The notes under the pieces were generated by a model, which did no database searches, was not told where the DNA came from, and saw only the letters and a list, made by a program, of their open reading frames with translations. A program made the translations under genes and the position numbers. Below, one piece after another: positions 52,150 through 60,429 of a stretch of 64,000 bases of DNA; position 1 is the first letter of the stretch; each line of letters begins with the position of its first letter. The stretch spans positions 248,001 through 312,000 of the forward strand of contig NZ_JNBQ01000002.1 of assembly GCF_001019615.1 (NCBI RefSeq). Direction: 5' to 3'. This DNA comes from Cellulosimicrobium funkei. GTDB taxonomy: Bacteria > Actinomycetota > Actinomycetes > Actinomycetales > Cellulomonadaceae.

Positions 52150-53226
52150 TCAGTACGGGGTGACGGCGCCGCTCGCGACGGACTCGGTGATCTCGTCGAT
52201 CGCGGCGACGGTCTCGGGGTCGTCCGTGCAGACGACGAGCTCGGTGCCGCCGAGGTCGCTCGTCAGGCCGAACGGGACCTGGGCCGCCTCCCACGTGCCG
52301 TCGAGGACGGACCGGACGGCGTGCTCGACCTCGGTACCGACGTCGGTGCGCACGAACCCGACGTAGGGACCGCCGTCGGTGCACTCGCCGGGGATGGGGC
52401 CGCCGATCATCGACGCGCCCGCGTCCTTCGCGGCCTGCTCGATGCCCTGCTTGCCGAGGTTGACGATCTGCCCGACGACGTCGACGCCCACCCCGAAGTT
52501 GGCCGCCGCGGCCTGCTTGGCCTTGGCCGGGTCGTTGAAGTCGCCGAGGAACTGCGGCGTCACGACCGTCGTCCCGGGCACGGCCGCCTCCGCGCCGTTC
52601 GCGAACGCGACCGACGCGTTGACGATCGCGGGCAGCTCGACGCCCCCGATGAACCCGATCTTGCCCGTGGTGGACGACAGCGCGGCGAGCGCGCCGGACA
52701 GGTACTCCGCCTCGGCCTGCTGCGGGTCGTAGTAGGCGAGGTTCTCGAGCGGCTCCGCGTCGGCGGGCCCGCCGATCTCGACGAACGTGACGTCGGGGAA
52801 CTGGGGCGCGACCTTGCGCAGGTCGGCGTCCGTCTGGCCGCCGACCGAGACGACGAGGTCCGACGCGCTCGCGAAGCGCACGAGCGTCTGCTCGTAGTCG
52901 GCCGCGGCGACCTCCTCCACGAACGACAGCTCGACCTCGTCGCCGAGCTCCTCCTCGAGGCGCTGGTAGCCGAGGTACGCGGACTGCATGAAGCCGGTGT
53001 CGGACGTCGACCCGGGCAGGAACACGCCGACCCGGAGCGGCTCGGCACCGGCGGTGTCCGAGTCGGTCCCGGCCTCGGTGGACGTGCCGCACGCGGAGAG
53101 GGCGACGAGGCTCGCGGCGGAGAGGGCCGCGACGGCCGCGGTGCGGAGCCGGTGGGCACGGTGCCGGGGCGACCGAGGCGTGCGGCCGGACGACGTCGGG
53201 ACGGCGGTGGAGCGGGTGCTGCGCAT
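52150..53226 (-). CDS. BMP-family ABC substrate-binding lipoprotein
   Basis: 358-aa basic-membrane-protein/Med-type lipoprotein: Arg-rich n-region, lipobox LSACG (Cys near 46). The mature domain starts LRVGVFLPGSTSDTGFMQSAYLGY and contains VVSVGGQTDADLRKVAPQFPDVTFVEIG and KIGFIGGVELPAI. BMP proteins bind nucleosides in studied cases; the cyclodeaminase-like partner suggests an amine or other ligand is equally possible. First gene of the operon, with a perfect palindromic operator 17 bp before its ATG. Confidence 0.92.
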   Translation of the reverse strand: MRSTRSTAVPTSSGRTPRSPRHRAHRLRTAAVAALSAASLVALSACGTSTEAGTDSDTAGAEPLRVGVFLPGSTSDTGFMQSAYLGYQRLEEELGDEVELSFVEEVAAADYEQTLVRFASASDLVVSVGGQTDADLRKVAPQFPDVTFVEIGGPADAEPLENLAYYDPQQAEAEYLSGALAALSSTTGKIGFIGGVELPAIVNASVAFANGAEAAVPGTTVVTPQFLGDFNDPAKAKQAAAANFGVGVDVVGQIVNLGKQGIEQAAKDAGASMIGGPIPGECTDGGPYVGFVRTDVGTEVEHAVRSVLDGTWEAAQVPFGLTSDLGGTELVVCTDDPETVAAIDEITESVASGAVTPY

Positions 53227-53243
53227 GGGTCCTCCTGGTCGAG

Positions 53244-53261
53244 TTAGTGGTATACCACTAA
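53244..53261. promoter_or_regulatory. perfect 18-bp palindrome, GntR/FadR-type operator
   Basis: TTAGTGGTATACCACTAA is a perfect palindrome with the TGGTATACCA core typical of FadR-subfamily GntR sites. It lies 17 bp upstream of the BMP lipoprotein start and 130 bp from the end of the FCD-type GntR gene, the likely ligand-responsive regulator. Confidence 0.75.
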
Positions 53262-53390
53262 GCCCCGAGTGTGCGGACGCCGTGTTTCGTGGGTGTCAAC
53301 CGACCGTAAATCGTGCGTGACCGACCACCGCCGTGCGCCCGACGCGAGGACAGGCGTGCGGGCGGGAGGTCGCCGGCGTGCGGTGGCGGC

Positions 53391-54122
53391 TCAGCGCGGC
53401 CGGGGCGCCCGGTTGCGCGTGCGGGTCGCGGCCACGGGGTCGATCGGCGCCGAGGCCCAGGTCTCCGCGAGCGCGAGGCTCGGCTCGCGCCCGGACGCGA
53501 CGTGCCGCGCGGCGAGCACGGCGACGGCGTCCTCGTCGCGCGCCTCGATCGCCGCGAGCATCGCGGCGTGCTCCTCGCACTGCTCGCGCGTGTCACGCTG
53601 CTTCGTGAGGTGGAAGAGCCAGCGCACGCGCGCGTCGAGGGGGGCGAGCATCGAGCGCAGGAGCGGGTTCCCGCACGCGGTCACGACGGCGGCGTGGAAC
53701 CCGGCGTTGGCTGCCGCCGTCGCGGCGTCGTCGTGCGTGTCCAGGGCGGCACGGGCGGCGTCCACCGAAGCGCGCATCGCGGCGAGGTCGCTCTCCGAGC
53801 GTCGGAGCGCGGCGAGCCGGAACGCGAGCACCTCCACGTTCTCGCGGACCTCGAAGAGGTGCTCGACGTCGTCCCGCGTGAAGGGTGCGACGACGGCGCC
53901 CTGCCGAGGGACGAGGACCACGAGCCCTTCGCTCTCGAGCAGCGTCAGCGCCTCGCGCAGCGGGACGCGCGAGACGCCCAGCTCCGTCGCGATGTCGCGC
54001 TCGACGAGGCGCTGCCCCGGGTGCAGGTCGAGCCCGAGGATCCGTGCCTTGAGCGCCTCGTAGGCCGCTTCGCGCAGTGACGGACGCGCGGTGTCGTCGC
54101 GGGAGGTGGGCGTCGTGGTCAC
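53391..54122 (-). CDS. GntR-family regulator, FCD (FadR) type
   Basis: 243 aa. Winged HTH at ~12-75 (LVERDIATELGVSRVPLREALTLLESEGLV); all-helical FCD domain at ~85-220 with the metal/ligand positions (RENVEVLAFRLAA, NAGFHAAVVTACGN, EEHAAMLAAIEARD). GTG start after GAGGGC. It precedes the BMP-transporter operon on the same strand, with the palindromic operator between them, so it probably represses that operon. Confidence 0.9.
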   Translation of the reverse strand: MTTTPTSRDDTARPSLREAAYEALKARILGLDLHPGQRLVERDIATELGVSRVPLREALTLLESEGLVVLVPRQGAVVAPFTRDDVEHLFEVRENVEVLAFRLAALRRSESDLAAMRASVDAARAALDTHDDAATAAANAGFHAAVVTACGNPLLRSMLAPLDARVRWLFHLTKQRDTREQCEEHAAMLAAIEARDEDAVAVLAARHVASGREPSLALAETWASAPIDPVAATRTRNRAPRPR

Positions 54123-54132
54123 GCCCTCGATC

Positions 54133-55473
54133 CTAGGGAGCGGACCGCCCCGTCGCTCCCGCCGCCCGTTCGAGGAGCAGCCGGCGCTCGTGCCGGGTGG
54201 GTGCCAGCGCGGCGGCGTGCTCGAGGACGTCCGCCGCCTCGGCGTGGCGGCCGAGGCGCGTGAGCAGGTCGCCGCGCACGGCGCCGTAGAGGTGGTGGCG
54301 CGCGAGGCGCGGGTCGTCCGCGACGGCGTCGAGCACGAGGAGCGCGGCCTCGGGACCGTCCGCGTAGCCCACGGCCACGGCGCGGTTGAGCTCGACCACG
54401 GGGGAGGGCGCGACCGACGCCAGAGCGTCGTAGAGCGCGACGATCGCGTCCCAGTCGGTGTCGGCCCACGTCGCGGCGCGGGCGTGGCACGCGGCGATCG
54501 CGGCCTGGAGCGAGTAGGGCCCGAGCGCCTTCCCGGCGCGCGTGCCGAGCGCGAGCGCGCGGTCGAGCGCGGCGAGGCCGTGCCGCACGAGGAGCAGGTC
54601 CCAGCGGGAGCGGTCCTGGTCCTCGAGGAGCACGGGCTCGCCGTCGGGCCCGGTGCGCGCGGCGAACCGTGACGCCTGGAGCTCCATGAGCGCGACGAGC
54701 CCGTGCACCTCCGGCTCGCCCGGCAGCAGCCCGGCGAGCACGCGTCCGAGGCGCATGGCGTCCTCGGCGAGCTCGCGCCGCACCCACGTGTCGCCCGACG
54801 TCGCGGCGTACCCCTCGGTGAAGACGAGGTACACGACCTCGAGCGCGGCGGGCACGCGGGCGGCGAGCTCGTCGGCCTGCGGGACGTCGACGGGGACGTT
54901 CGCCTCGGCGAGCGTCCGCTTGGCGCGGGAGATGCGCTGCCCGACCGTCGCGGACGGGACGAGGAACGCTCGGGCGATCTCGTCGGTCGTCAGGCCCCCG
55001 ACGAGGCGCAGCGTGAGCGCGACGCGGGACTCGCGCGGCAACACGGGATGGCACGCGACGAGGACGAGCGCGAGCAGGTCGTCGCCCACGGGGTCGTCGA
55101 CGATCGCGTCGGGGGCCGGGACCGACCCGACGAGGACCGCGCCGCCGTCGCCCGGGCGCGCGACCGCCGTCGTCCCTGCGCCGGACCGTGCCCCGGGCGC
55201 GGCGAGGTCCGCCGCGAGCCGCGCGTACTTCGCGTCGCGCGTGCGCTCGCGGCGGACCAGGTCGACGGCGCGGCGACGCGCGACGGTGGTCAGCCACGCG
55301 CCGGGATTGTCCGGGACGCCCTGCTCGGGCCACTGCTCGAGCGCGGCGACGAACGCCTCCTGGGCGACCTCCTCGGCGAGGCCGACGTCCCGCAGGGTCC
55401 GGACCAGGCCCGCGACGAGCCGTGGCGACTCGATGCGCCACACGGCCTCGACGGTGCGGGAGACGTCGGTCAT
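54133..55473 (-). CDS. second ECF sigma factor of the ECF42 type
   Basis: 446 aa. Region 2 at ~10-75 (LAEEVAQEAFVAALEQWP), region 4 at ~160-195 (TTDEIARAFLVPSATVGQRISRAKRTL), then the long TPR-like C-terminal part (YLVFTEGYAATSG, LALVPL-type helices). A ~35-residue Gly/Ala/Asp-rich insert at ~85-125 separates regions 2 and 4, longer than in the first module. 28 bp downstream of the frameshifted YCII gene. Only weak ribosome binding sequence, so translation may depend on coupling. Confidence 0.9.
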   Translation of the reverse strand: MTDVSRTVEAVWRIESPRLVAGLVRTLRDVGLAEEVAQEAFVAALEQWPEQGVPDNPGAWLTTVARRRAVDLVRRERTRDAKYARLAADLAAPGARSGAGTTAVARPGDGGAVLVGSVPAPDAIVDDPVGDDLLALVLVACHPVLPRESRVALTLRLVGGLTTDEIARAFLVPSATVGQRISRAKRTLAEANVPVDVPQADELAARVPAALEVVYLVFTEGYAATSGDTWVRRELAEDAMRLGRVLAGLLPGEPEVHGLVALMELQASRFAARTGPDGEPVLLEDQDRSRWDLLLVRHGLAALDRALALGTRAGKALGPYSLQAAIAACHARAATWADTDWDAIVALYDALASVAPSPVVELNRAVAVGYADGPEAALLVLDAVADDPRLARHHLYGAVRGDLLTRLGRHAEAADVLEHAAALAPTRHERRLLLERAAGATGRSAP

Positions 55474-55501
55474 CGCGGTGCCCGTGCTCGCCGGGTGACC
55501 C

Positions 55502-55940
55502 TCAGGAGCCCTGCTGGGCGCGGATCTGCTCGGCGAGGCGTTCGTCCTTCTCGCGCTGCTCGGGCGTGTATTCGGCGCCGAAGTCCTCGATCTCGAAGAT
55601 CGGCCGGATCTCGAGGACCTCCTCGAGCCCCATGCTGGGGTCGCTCGGGCACTTGCGGGCCCACTCGACGGCCTCCTCGAGCGAGGAGACCTGCCAGATC
55701 CAGTACCCGGCGACGATCTCCTTGGACTCGGTGAACGGACCGTCCACGACCGACGTCTCGCCCCCGCTGAACACGACGCGCGCGGCCTTGGCGGTGGGCT
55801 GGAGGCCCTGGCCGTCGAGCATGATGCCCGCCTTTGACGAGCTCCTCGTTGTACGCGCCCATCTGGGCGAGCATGTCCTGCGTGGGAGCGATCTTGTCCT
55901 CGTCGGCCCCGGTGCCCTTGATCATGACCATGACGCGCAT
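55502..55940 (-). pseudogene. YCII/DGPF protein with a single-base frameshift
   Basis: The N-terminal part starts at ATG 55940 (GAGGAGGAACGTC before it) and reads MRVMVMIKGTGADED...YNEELVKGG. The continuation, MLDGQGLQPTAKAARVVF and DGPFTESKE..., is in another frame from about 55830 to the stop at 55502. Removing one base of TTT at 55833-55835 restores VKAGIMLDGQG and a normal ~145-aa protein. Either a real loss of function or a sequencing error; the rest shows no decay. Partner of the ECF sigma gene at 54133. Confidence 0.85.
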
Positions 55941-56006
55941 GACGTTCCTCCTCGGTGAGTGCCCCCTCGACCCTAGTGTCGTGAAGGCGTGTTCACCCTG
56001 ACGTCG

Positions 56007-56031
56007 GACGGCGACCCCCCGGTCTTCGACA
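56007..56031 (-). promoter_or_regulatory. candidate ECF42 promoter of the second module
   Basis: Minus-strand TGTCGA (56026-56031), 15 nt, CGTC (56007-56010), 66 nt before the YCII start. It matches the recalled TGTCGA / CGA/TC consensus of ECF42 sigma factors and the pair at 1996-2022. Confidence 0.5.
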
Positions 56032-56059
56032 CGCGCCGCCGACGAGTTCTTCCGGAGCG

Positions 56060-56857
56060 TCAGCGGAACCGCTGGACGGCGAGCGGGGCGGCCTCCGCGA
56101 GCCCTCGCACGGCCGGGTGGTCGGCGCCGGGGGCGGTGCCGGCGAAGACGTCGCGCAGCGCGCCGGAGGCGACGAACGTCCCGTCGGCGAGCACGTGCAC
56201 GGAGGGGCACATCCGCTCGACGAGCTCCAGGTCGTGCGAGACGAGCAGCACCGCGGTGCCGAGCTCGGCGGTCGCGTCGGCGAGGCGCCGCACGACGTCG
56301 CCGCGCATCGCCGGGTCGACGGCGGTGAGCGGCTCGTCGAGCAGCAGGGCGCGCGGGCGCGTGGCGAGCGCGACGGCGAGCGCGACGCGCTGCTTCTCCC
56401 CGCCCGAGAGCGAGTGGATCGTGCGCGGCGCGTACCGGGGCTCGAGCGCGACGTCGCCGAGCAGGTCCTCGACGGACCGCCCGCTGGGGCGGCCGGCGCG
56501 CCGCGCGTCCTTGAGCGCCGCGGAGAGCGTGCGGTCGACGGTCCAGCGCGGGTCGATCCCGATCCCGGCGAGACCGTCCTGCGAGACGCGTCGGACGTCG
56601 GCGGTGAACTGCTTCTTGTCCCGGCGCGACAGCTTGGTGACCGTGCGCCCGGCGTACGTGACGTGGCCGGCCGTCGGCCGGACGAGCCCGACGAGCGCGC
56701 GCACGACCGTGGACTTTCCGGCGCCCGACTCGCCGACGATCCCGACCGGCGGAGCGCCCGGCGTCACGTCGAGGTCGATGCCGTGGACGACGTCGGGCCC
56801 TCCGTAGCCGGCGGCGAGGCCGGTGGCGCGCAGGATCGGGGTCGTCGTCGTGCTCAT
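56060..56857 (-). CDS. orphan ABC transporter ATP-binding protein (DppF/OppF/NikE-like)
   Basis: 265-aa ATPase. Walker A GESGAGKST, Q-loop RRVSQDGLAGIG, signature LSGGEKQR, Walker B ALLLDEPLTAVD and H-loop VSHDLEL are intact. It resembles the second ATPase of peptide/nickel importers but ends without the usual C-terminal oligopeptide zinc/cluster extension, and no permease or binding-protein gene adjoins. AGAAGGTGACCC precedes the ATG. The rest of its transporter may be elsewhere or lost. Confidence 0.88.
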   Translation of the reverse strand: MSTTTTPILRATGLAAGYGGPDVVHGIDLDVTPGAPPVGIVGESGAGKSTVVRALVGLVRPTAGHVTYAGRTVTKLSRRDKKQFTADVRRVSQDGLAGIGIDPRWTVDRTLSAALKDARRAGRPSGRSVEDLLGDVALEPRYAPRTIHSLSGGEKQRVALAVALATRPRALLLDEPLTAVDPAMRGDVVRRLADATAELGTAVLLVSHDLELVERMCPSVHVLADGTFVASGALRDVFAGTAPGADHPAVRGLAEAAPLAVQRFR

Positions 56858-57118
56858 GGGTCACCTTCTGGTCGTCGGGGCCGGGCGGGCGGTCCGGGGC
56901 CCCGCTCGTCCGACGAACGACGCTACCGCGGAGTTCCGTGGCGTCGCTCACGGGCAGCGCCCTGGCGGCACGCGGCGACGTCCCCCGGGGCCGCCTGCCG
57001 GCCTGAGCCACGAGGCGCGGTAGCCTGGGGCACTCGACCAGGATCCTCGAGCCCAGGTGGTCCGTCGACCCGCGCCGCGGCACCGTGCCTGTGCGCGGCG
57101 ACCCGGACGGAGGAGCAC

Positions 57119-59401
57119 GTGACCAGGACGGTCGACGAGCCGGAGCTGCTGGCGCCCGGCGAGGCGGTGGACCTCGACAACTGCGCGCGCGAGCCCATCC
57201 ACGTGCCCGGCATGATCCAGCCGCGGGGCGTCCTGCTCGTCGTGCGTGAGTCGGACGGCGTGCTGCTCCAGGCGTCGGCCAACGTCGAGCGGTACCTGGG
57301 GACCTCGGCCGAGGAGCTCGCGGGCCGCCCGCTCGCCGACGCGCTGGGTGCGGACCCGGCACGCCGGGTGCTCGACCACGCCGCGAACGTCGGCGACCTC
57401 GCCACGCGCAACCCCGTCACGCTGACCCTCGACCGCTGGGACGGGGCGTCCGTCGTCGTGGACGCCGTGCTCCACCGGCCCCCGCTGCCCGCCGACGGTC
57501 CGGAGACGGAGCCGGTGCTCGTCGTCGAGCTCGAGTCCGCGGCAGGCGCGCGCCCCCTGACGTTCCCCAACACGTACCTCGCCGTGCGGCACGCGCTGCG
57601 CGACCTCGAGCGCGCCGCGACCCTCGACGAGCTGTACGACGACGCGGCCCGGCACGTGCGCGAGCTGACCGGGTTCGACCGCGTGATGATCTACCGCTTC
57701 GACGCCGCGTACAACGGCGAGGTGGTCGCCGAGGCACGCCGCGAGGACCTCAACGCGTTCCTCGGGCTGCACTACCCGGCGTCGGACATCCCCCCGCAGG
57801 CCCGGGCGCTGTACGAGAAGAACTGGATCCGCCTCATCGCGGACGTCCACTACGAGCCGCAGCCGATCGTCCCGACGCTGCTGCCGACGACGGGCGCGCC
57901 CCTCGACCTCACGTACTCCACGCTGCGCAGCGTCTCGCCGATCCACCTCGAGTACCTGCGCAACATGGGCGTGCGCGCGTCGATGTCGATCTCGCTGCTG
58001 CGCGAGGGCAGGCTGTGGGGGCTGATCGCGTGCCACCACTACGCAGGTCCGCACGAGCCTCCGTACGAGGTGCGCACGGCCGCGGAGTTCCTCGGGTCGG
58101 CGCTGTCCGTCCGGCTCGTCGCGCAGGCCGAGGACGAGCGCGAGGCCGAGGTGCGGCGCGCGGAGGGCGTCCTCGCCCACCTGGCGGCCGACAGCCGGGA
58201 CGAGAGCGTCCCGATCGGCACCGCGCTCACGCGCTCCGGGTGGCTCCGCCGCCTCGTCCGCGCCGACGGCGCGATCGTCGTCGCCGAGGGCGGCCTCATC
58301 AAGGTCGGCAGCACGCCCGACGAGGACGGGTGCCGCGCCCTCGTGGCCTGGGTGCTCAGCCACGACGAGGACCTCGTCGCGACCGAGGCGCTCGGCCGCG
58401 ACGCGCCCGACCTCGCGGCGCTCGCGCCCGATGTCGCCGGGGTGCTGGGCATCGTCCTGCCCGAGGGCCAGGTCGTCGTGTGGGTGCGCGACGAGGTGCT
58501 GCGGCACGTCGACTGGGGCGGCGACCCGTACAACAAGGCGATCGCGCAGCGTGAGGGCGAGACGGTCCGGCTCAGCCCCCGCAAGTCGTTCGAGCGCTGG
58601 CGCGAGGTCGTGCGCGGCCAGAGCGCGCCGTGGACGTCGGACCAGACGGACGTCGCCACGTCGCTGCGCGGCCACCTCGTCGAGGCGCTGTACCTGCGCG
58701 GGCGCAAGGCCGTGCGCGCGACCGAGGAGCTCCAGCGCAGCCTCCTGCCGGCGCTGCTGCCCGACGTCCCGGGCTGGACCCTCCAGTCCCGCTACGAGTC
58801 CGCCGGCACCGGGCTGGTCGGCGGCGACTGGTACGACGCCCTCGTGCTCCCCTCGGGCCGGCTCGCGCTCGTGGTCGGCGACGTCACGGGGCACGGGCTC
58901 CAGGCGGCCGCGACGATGGGCCAGCTCGGCACGACGCTGCGCGCGGCACTCGTGAGCACGGGATCGGCGGTCGAGGCGGTGGCGCGGCTGGCCGAGGTCG
59001 CCCGCTGGACGCTGCCGGGCGAGGTCGCGACGCTCGCGGTCGCGCTGCTGGACACGGTGAGCGGCGTCGTCGAGCACGTGTCGGTGGGCCACCCGCCCCT
59101 GCTCGTCGTCGGCCCCGACGGCAGCACCGCCTGGACCGAGAGCGCGAGCGTGCCGCCCCTCGGGCTCGTCGACCGGGTCCCGCCAGCACAGCGCGTGCAG
59201 GTACCGCGCGGGGGTGCGCTCGTGCTCTACAGCGACGGTCTCATCGAGCGGCGGGGAGAGTCGATCCGAGACGGCCTGGACAGGCTCGCGGCGGTCTTCT
59301 CGACGGGCCCGGACGTGGACGTCGACGGGATCGTCACCGCGGCGCGCGACCCGCGCTCCGCCGACGACGCGACGCTGCTCCTGGTGCGTCGCGACGCCTG
59401 A
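57119..59401 (+). CDS. bacteriophytochrome fused to PP2C (SpoIIE-type) phosphatase
   Basis: 760 aa, soluble. PAS domain ~15-130 with the biliverdin-attachment position Cys22 (DLDNCAREPIHVPG); GAF ~150-320 with PASDIP (219-224, Asp222) and chromophore histidines in SPIHLEYLRN (275) and IACHH; PHY ~340-510 with the tongue motif PRKSF (486-490); a short coiled linker; PP2C/SpoIIE domain ~540-760 with GGDWYD, GDVTGHG and LYSDGLIE metal ligands. All photosensor residues I can check are intact. The output is a phosphatase instead of the usual histidine kinase. GTG 57119 sits behind GGAGGAGCAC. Convergent STAS and HATPase genes (59423-60225) are the obvious substrates of a partner-switching cascade. 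Confidence 0.92.
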   Translation: MTRTVDEPELLAPGEAVDLDNCAREPIHVPGMIQPRGVLLVVRESDGVLLQASANVERYLGTSAEELAGRPLADALGADPARRVLDHAANVGDLATRNPVTLTLDRWDGASVVVDAVLHRPPLPADGPETEPVLVVELESAAGARPLTFPNTYLAVRHALRDLERAATLDELYDDAARHVRELTGFDRVMIYRFDAAYNGEVVAEARREDLNAFLGLHYPASDIPPQARALYEKNWIRLIADVHYEPQPIVPTLLPTTGAPLDLTYSTLRSVSPIHLEYLRNMGVRASMSISLLREGRLWGLIACHHYAGPHEPPYEVRTAAEFLGSALSVRLVAQAEDEREAEVRRAEGVLAHLAADSRDESVPIGTALTRSGWLRRLVRADGAIVVAEGGLIKVGSTPDEDGCRALVAWVLSHDEDLVATEALGRDAPDLAALAPDVAGVLGIVLPEGQVVVWVRDEVLRHVDWGGDPYNKAIAQREGETVRLSPRKSFERWREVVRGQSAPWTSDQTDVATSLRGHLVEALYLRGRKAVRATEELQRSLLPALLPDVPGWTLQSRYESAGTGLVGGDWYDALVLPSGRLALVVGDVTGHGLQAAATMGQLGTTLRAALVSTGSAVEAVARLAEVARWTLPGEVATLAVALLDTVSGVVEHVSVGHPPLLVVGPDGSTAWTESASVPPLGLVDRVPPAQRVQVPRGGALVLYSDGLIERRGESIRDGLDRLAAVFSTGPDVDVDGIVTAARDPRSADDATLLLVRRDA

Positions 59402-59422
59402 GGGCGGTGGCCGGGTCGGCGG

Positions 59423-59896
59423 TCAGCCGACGGGGAGGAGCGCGCTGCGCACCGAGGCCCCGGCACGGAAGACCGGGACGTCGAACCGTGCCCACACGTG
59501 CTTCTCGCCCGTGCCGGTGCGGCACCAGCCGACGGCCGTCGACGCCCGCTGCGCGAGCACGAGTCCGAACCCGCCCGCGCCCGGCGAGCGCCGTCCGGCG
59601 ACCACGGGTGCGTCCGGCGAGTGGTCGACGACGTCGACGACGAGCTCGCGCCCGTCGCTGAGCAGCCGCACGCGCGTGGGCGGCAGGCCGTGGCGCAGGG
59701 CGTTGGTGGCGAGCTCGCTCGCGACGAGGACGACGCGCTCGGGCGTCGCCTCGAGCGCGCGGTCCGGCGGGAGCGGCCCGCCGGTGAGCAGGCGGTGCAG
59801 GCCCTCGCGCAGCGTCGCGAGATCACCCAGGCCGCGCAGCGGCCAGGAGCCGATCTCGACGAAGCCGACGGGGACCGCGGCGTGCTCGACGCTCAC
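59423..59896 (-). CDS. HATPase_c anti-sigma-like ATP-binding protein (RsbW/SpoIIAB type)
   Basis: 157-aa GHKL ATPase. N-box VLVASELATNALRHG and G-box region GRRSPGAGGFGLVLAQRAS are present. RsbW-like proteins phosphorylate a STAS antagonist and sequester a sigma factor. GTG start overlaps the STAS stop (GTGA), so the pair is co-translated. Convergent with the phytochrome-PP2C gene, 21 bp apart. No sigma-B/F gene is in the window. Confidence 0.9.
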   Translation of the reverse strand: MSVEHAAVPVGFVEIGSWPLRGLGDLATLREGLHRLLTGGPLPPDRALEATPERVVLVASELATNALRHGLPPTRVRLLSDGRELVVDVVDHSPDAPVVAGRRSPGAGGFGLVLAQRASTAVGWCRTGTGEKHVWARFDVPVFRAGASVRSALLPVG

Positions 59897-60225
59897 GCGC
59901 TGTCCTCGTCGGTCGGGTCGTCCGCGAGCTCGAAGAGGTCGACGACCCCGCTGAGCTCCAGCAGGTCGCGGACACGGCGCGGGACGCGCTCCAGGACGGG
60001 AGCTCCCGAGCCCGCGGTCGCGGCGTGGTAGAGCAGCCGCAGGCCGCCCGAGTCCATGAAGGTCACCTCGCCGAGGTCGACGTGGATGCGCTCGTTCGCG
60101 GACTGCGCGATCCGCAGCAGCTCGTCCTCGCGCCGGGCCTGGACCGCGGCGTCGATCTCGCCGCGCATGGTCCAGCGCGTGCCGCCGCTCGTCGTCAGGA
60201 CGTCGCCGCTCGTCGTCGGGGTCAC
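59893..60225 (-). CDS. STAS-domain anti-sigma factor antagonist
   Basis: 110-aa STAS protein (RsbV/SpoIIAA type). The phosphorylatable serine is in VTFMDSGGLRLL (Ser of DSGGL, near residue 58). GTG start behind GGAGGAGCGCACC. First gene of a two-gene unit with the HATPase. Predicted to be phosphorylated by the HATPase and dephosphorylated by a PP2C such as the phytochrome fusion. Confidence 0.9.
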   Translation of the reverse strand: MTPTTSGDVLTTSGGTRWTMRGEIDAAVQARREDELLRIAQSANERIHVDLGEVTFMDSGGLRLLYHAATAGSGAPVLERVPRRVRDLLELSGVVDLFELADDPTDEDSA

Positions 60226-60371
60226 CGTGGTGCGCTCCTCCTCGTCCCGACACCGTGCCGGGCACCCGGGACACGGTACGCGGACCTGCCGACGCTCGCT
60301 CTGCGATCCGCCGCGTGGCGCGGATCTCTTCTGGTCGGACCCGGGCCCGGTGCCGGTCCCGCCGGACGGCG

Positions 60372-60413
60372 ACGGGCCCGGACGACGTCGCGGACGACGT
60401 CGACCGGGCCCGT
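60372..60413. terminator. hairpin after the GH30 gene
   Basis: Perfect 10-bp arms ACGGGCCCGG (60372-60381)/CCGGGCCCGT (60404-60413), 16 bp beyond the stop at 60430; the 22-base loop itself contains GACGTCG/CGACGTC-like pairing. Confidence 0.6.
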
Positions 60414-60429
60414 GGCGGGGCCGGACGGC

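Noticed and set aside
57119-59401. Phytochrome histidine kinase
   Set aside because: No HisKA/HATPase domain in the protein; the C-terminal domain has PP2C motifs GGDWYD, GDVTGHG and SDG.
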